Assembly: GCF_002295065.1 (NCBI RefSeq)
Contig: NZ_NSGG01000016.1
Location: forward strand, 62,001 to 126,000
From: Mesorhizobium sp. WSM3859
Lineage (GTDB): Bacteria > Pseudomonadota > Alphaproteobacteria > Rhizobiales > Rhizobiaceae
DNA: 64,000 nucleotides
Direction of reading: 5' to 3'
Part shown: positions 60,930 to 64,000 of the stretch, in pieces
How positions within the stretch are numbered: position 1 is the first letter of the stretch
Layout: each line of letters begins with the position of its first letter
The notes under the pieces: model-generated
Database searches by the model: none
Told to the model about the DNA's origin: nothing
The model's input: only the letters and a program-made list of their open reading frames with translations
Translations under genes and position numbers: made by a program

Positions 60930-61266
60930 CAGGCCCGCCTCGACGAAATCGAGGTGCTCGCCGAGAGCTTCGCCACGCGCCAAGCTTACCGGACCACTCT
61001 ATGCCGACGGTTGGCGTTGAGGTCATTGGCAACCCAAGCTGGGGTGGCGTTCCCCTATGGCGACAGGATCGGCATGGGCAATCGCATTTCACCATCTACA
61101 TGTGGTTGGTGGATGCTGCCGCTGACAACGCCAACTACGAGGAAATGGCCGACCTCATCCTCGGCATCGACCCGGAGAGGGAACCGGAACGCGCCCACAA
61201 CGCGGCGCGCAGCCATCTCGACCGGGCGAACTGGATGGTCGACCGGCTACAAGGAACTTTTCGCTA
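60930..61266 (+). pseudogene. Decayed gene of unknown family after the epimerase
   Basis: Protein-like segments in alternating plus frames: ARLDEIEVLAESFATRQAYR, then NPSWGGVPLWRQDRHGQSHF, TIYMWLVDAAADNANYEEMA and ARSHLDRANWM, then GYKELFAN. At least two frameshifts separate them. I do not know the family. It directly follows the epimerase and may have been its partner. Confidence 0.4.
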
Positions 61267-61547
61267 ACCGCCCAGCTCATGGCTCCATACTGACCCATAG
61301 CGCTCAGCGATTCCCCAGAACCAGTCCTAATCGAGGTTGACGTCACGTGACGCCTCGGCGATTGCATCGGCCGATCGCTCCTGGATCGGTGATGGTGCTG
61401 AGCAAGTAGCACGAATATTTTTGTCGGTCCTGCATTGACGGCAGCGCTGCAAACGGTAAAGGGCGGAGCGATGCGAAAACCCTTCACTACAAGCAGGGCG
61501 ATCTTTTCCGCAGCCCAACAGCACGATAATTCATCAGAGCTAGGGAA

Positions 61548-61775
61548 ATGCAATCATAGGCTCAAGTCCCAGTGCTCTGATTTTAGAGCGGATGCCGTCC
61601 ATCCGACGGATCAATGCCGCCTTCGATCGCCGATGACACAAAAGCGGCAATGCCGGGCTCCGGTCACCTATCGCTGTCAAAGAGCTCCGGGTGAACAAAG
61701 GACAAGCCCTTGGAGGCGTTATCCCGCTCCACCGGCCCGTACATATGTGCGCCGCATTCCCTGCAAGCATGGCGC
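61548..61775 (-). pseudogene. gfa-like (formaldehyde-activating enzyme) 3' remnant
   Basis: Minus-strand frames read HACRECGAHMYGPVERDNAS and KGLSFVHPELF, then after a shift MDGIRSKIRALGLEPMIAF. This matches the C-terminal half of S-(hydroxymethyl)glutathione synthase (CxxCG.HMYG and ...GLEPYDAL). The N-terminal half is absent. Bases 61267-61547 show no gene. Confidence 0.65.
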
Positions 61776-61805
61776 TGGGGACAACGAGCTCTCATAGCGT
61801 CTACC

Positions 61806-62591
61806 TCATAATCTGTTGCCAACAGGGTGTGGCTGGCTCTCTGTCATCCACCAGGAAATGCAAGCATCAGAAAGTATATCAATCGGATCGACAATGTTAT
61901 GACCGTCTGCGATGTCCCCGCAGATTGCTGACAATTCACTGCAAGCCAGGATAATTATGTGAGGCTCGAAAGACCTCGCGAGTCTAACAACCCTTGTTAG
62001 GTTGTCCTTTGCGTCTTTCGTGTTTCCGGACTTGACATCTGCTATAATTCTTGCGGTCTCATTTTGAAGTTTCTTGAGGCTGCGACAACACTCCTTGCCG
62101 AAGTGGTCTTCGTTTCGTTCAACATAAAGCCCGTGTTGCATAGTTGCGCTCGTTCCCAAGGTGATTGAGCGAAGATTGTGCGCCGCACTTCCATGTGAGA
62201 CCTCTATGGCTTGTTTTGTGATCTCAACCATATCGATCAGTTTCACTGAAAGCGCTTGTTTTATCTCTGTGGCCCAGAGATGCGCCGTATTGCAGGGGAT
62301 AGCGATTGCTCCGCATCCCGCTTTCTCTAGCCAAGACGCGCGCTCCACAATTTGCCGCAAGGGGGCATCGCTGCCGATTGAAATTGCTTGCGAACGATCG
62401 GGGATATTTGGCGCCGATAGACATATAAATGCGATGTGATCCTGGTCTGTTTCAAATCGGCTTTTGCGAGCCAGAGCTTCCAAGAATTTGGCCGTCGCCA
62501 AGGTTCCCATCCCGCCGACCACTCCTAGTAGTTTTCGTTGGTTAGGTAGCTCGCAGGAAGGGAAATTACGCTGCAGCATGACGTCGATCAT
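61806..62591 (-). CDS. Aspartate/glutamate racemase family protein
   Basis: Cofactor-independent amino-acid racemase using two Cys. The 261-residue protein has KLLGVVGGMGTLATAKFLEA, GCGAIAIPCNTAHLW (first catalytic Cys), and IIILACSELSAICGD (second catalytic Cys; usually GCTE). The general fold and length fit aspartate racemases. The ATG at 62591 follows aacaggaa. It is intact amid decayed neighbours. It could supply D-aspartate or D-glutamate; no direct link to the peptide locus is shown. Confidence 0.85.
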   Translation of the reverse strand: MIDVMLQRNFPSCELPNQRKLLGVVGGMGTLATAKFLEALARKSRFETDQDHIAFICLSAPNIPDRSQAISIGSDAPLRQIVERASWLEKAGCGAIAIPCNTAHLWATEIKQALSVKLIDMVEITKQAIEVSHGSAAHNLRSITLGTSATMQHGLYVERNEDHFGKECCRSLKKLQNETARIIADVKSGNTKDAKDNLTRVVRLARSFEPHIIILACSELSAICGDIADGHNIVDPIDILSDACISWWMTESQPHPVGNRL

Positions 62592-62929
62592 CGAAATTCC
62601 TGTTCTTAAGATTTACGCCACCGATTGTCCGGGAGGCGGCAGCCGACCGCGGTTGTTCCACCTGCGTATTTTCAACAGCCACATGTTCTCCAGCTGCACT
62701 GGCGCCGTGGTCGGCGAGCCCGGTATCGCTGAAGCTATGGGGTGGACTCACATAGGTTGGCAGAGCTTCGCGAATTGGAAGCATCAAATACCATGCCAAG
62801 TGCGCAATAAGAGCCTTGGCTGAAACTTTGACGTTGTCATGAAATACTTTAGGGATCTTGCGGTGCGAAATCAGGCCATACGCCATTGCCGTAGACGCGA
62901 CAAACCCGACAGTGTGTCGCTTTTCGATG
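62592..62929. other. Gap without a recognisable gene
   Basis: A minus frame (62566-62886) contains KVSAKALIAHLAWYLMLPIR, faintly like the end of an IS4/IS1634-type transposase. It is too weak to call. Confidence 0.3.
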
Positions 62930-63500
62930 ACCGAGTGAAGAGAGCGCCAGTCGCCCGAATTTTCAGGTAAGCCTCGTCAATCCGAACCGGCTCGCAACGT
63001 GACTTGCGGAAAAACCCGCATGGTCGGAGACGGGGACCCTGATCGACTTTCTCCACGAAGGGCAGCAGTGCGTTCGGATGGAGGCCGAACTTGCTGTCCT
63101 CGCCAGACGTGTTGACCTGCACATAAACGTTGAGGAAGCGATCTTCGCGCTCCAGCCGCGTGTTCAGAATGTCGGGGAGCCGCAGGCTGTGGAGCGCATG
63201 AAACTCACGCGCGAAGCGGGTCAGATATTTGGCCTTGTTGGTCTGCAGATGTCCGACGATGCTCCAGTCGATGGCGAGATCGTCAAGCGCCTCGCGCTTT
63301 GATATTGCTCCTGGATCTTGTTCTCGCCGAAGGTGCTGATGCCGACGTCGAAGGCATATCGCAGGATTTGGGCCGGCACCGTCTTGATGATCGGCAGCGC
63401 ACGGAGGCTCGGTCGCGCCCGGCCGGTGCGCAAGCAAGCGTGATGCGCTCTTCAACCGACGCCAGATTGGTGCGGAAGCTGGTAAGGGATCAGGCCCGAA
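62930..63500 (-). pseudogene. YggS-like PLP-binding protein, frameshifted
   Basis: One minus frame has KTVPAQILRYAFDVGISTFG and ENKIQEQY (the YggS start: ...SK..P...I..A...G...FGEN.VQE). The other continues with LAIDWSIVGHLQTNKAKYLT, LNVYVQVNTSGEDSKFGLHP and LLPFVEKVDQGPRLR. A frameshift lies between them, and the end is replaced by unrelated residues after GPRLR. These proteins keep PLP balance; this copy is dead. Confidence 0.75.
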
Positions 63501-63889
63501 GCATTTGATGTCCTTGGTCGAAAGCGGCGGATTTTTCGTGCCCATTGTGATCTGCCGCTCCCTCCACCGCCCCGTGACCCTAGCGTGGCCGTCGCTAGAA
63601 ATTGCAGCTCATCGTGAAGATCGCCGCCAAAATCCGGACGCACGTTTGTCGGCAAAGGCCTGAGTTTACGCCTACACCCGCCTCCCGCCCTGTGACCGCA
63701 GCAAGCTAAAAAATCTGTTGCCGGACGTCGACGTCAGTGGTTTAGAGCAGGCTGCTCGGCAGCGCCTCTGCTCCGCATCGATGCATCCGTCGTGCTCGGA
63801 AGACGTCCTGAGCTGCTCGCCGTAATGCTCGGATACTATTTCAACCGTATCGGGCGCGGAGGCGCATCTCTGGTCCACTCGCGGCGACG
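63501..63889. other. Gap without a recognisable gene
   Basis: Short frames only; nothing I can name. Confidence 0.4.
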
Positions 63890-64000
63890 GCGCTTTTGGC
63901 AGCAGCTGGACCTGCCCGACAGTTCAAAAGGCCCGCGATATGGCAGCTTGGCTGGGTCTTGTGCCCAGAGTATACTCTACGGAGGCAAAACGAAGGTTGG
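63890..64000 (+). pseudogene. IS110-family transposase C-terminal fragment
   Basis: Plus-strand frames give ARQFKRP, then RDMAAWLGLVPRVYST, then GGKTKVG, the helix-hairpin end of IS110 transposases (F...RD.AAWLGL.P....SGGK.RLG). Two frameshifts are needed. It runs off the window end. Confidence 0.75.

Noticed and set aside
1..64000. tRNA genes, CRISPR arrays, rRNA
   Set aside because: No cloverleaf-like sequence with a GTTCRA arm, no regularly spaced direct repeats and no rRNA motifs were seen by eye.

Overview
The window reads as part of a symbiosis island (an integrative and conjugative element of the ICESym type) from a Mesorhizobium-like rhizobium. Three things point there. nodA and nodC sit together in a nodA-nodC-nodI-nodJ-nolO operon while nodB is elsewhere. 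A conjugation block follows (ArdC-like, DUF2958, ParB-like, DUF736, RdfS-like excisionase, TraF, transglycosylase, DUF3363 relaxase). The DNA is also littered with decayed transposases (IS256, IS1595, IS1380, IS110). No rRNA, tRNA or CRISPR array was seen.

Region 1 (1-22.4 kb) is nodulation. It holds nodACIJ-nolO, nodB, nodD1, nolL, nodD2 and nodU, with four nod boxes that look functional and one degenerate one. Its most striking feature is history. The unit nodD / nod box / nodA(BC) is present about four times. In copy A, nodA and nodC are intact and nodB is reduced to a fused end remnant between them. In copy B, nodB is intact and lies between a wrecked nodA and a wrecked nodC. nolL lies between two inverted further copies. 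Non-nod genes are mixed in: a MocR-type regulator, a LysE exporter, an IolI-like isomerase, an MFS exporter and an rpoN remnant.

Region 2 (22.4-34.6 kb) is IS debris followed by the transfer block and accessory genes (DUF1403, ScpB, a small XRE regulator pair). A hairpin-rich 180-base gap just before the relaxase gene is a candidate oriT.

Region 3 (35-53.7 kb) is a defence island. It carries a membrane protein plus DGQHR protein pair and a membrane-anchored methyltransferase. Next comes a complete DNA phosphorothioation operon dndB-C-D-E-A with an 11-bp inverted repeat over its likely promoter. Tail-to-tail with dndA is a six-gene minus-strand operon. It encodes an alarmone synthetase-domain protein, an 847-residue protein with two alpha-CTD-like repeats and a sigma region-4-like helix-turn-helix, a phospholipase D-like/DEVH helicase, two small proteins and an SMC/DndD-like ATPase. 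None of the usual DndFGH restriction partners is present. I judge this operon the best candidate here for an undescribed system: a modification-dependent restriction or abortive module working with Dnd.

Region 4 (54.5-64 kb) is a decaying secreted-peptide locus. It has two double-glycine leader peptides plus a third leader that has lost its core, an HlyD-type adaptor and a C39-peptidase ABC exporter. A radical-SAM peptide epimerase gene nearby is broken. Further on are an intact Asp/Glu racemase, remnants of gfa and a YggS-like PLP gene, and an IS110 fragment running off the end.
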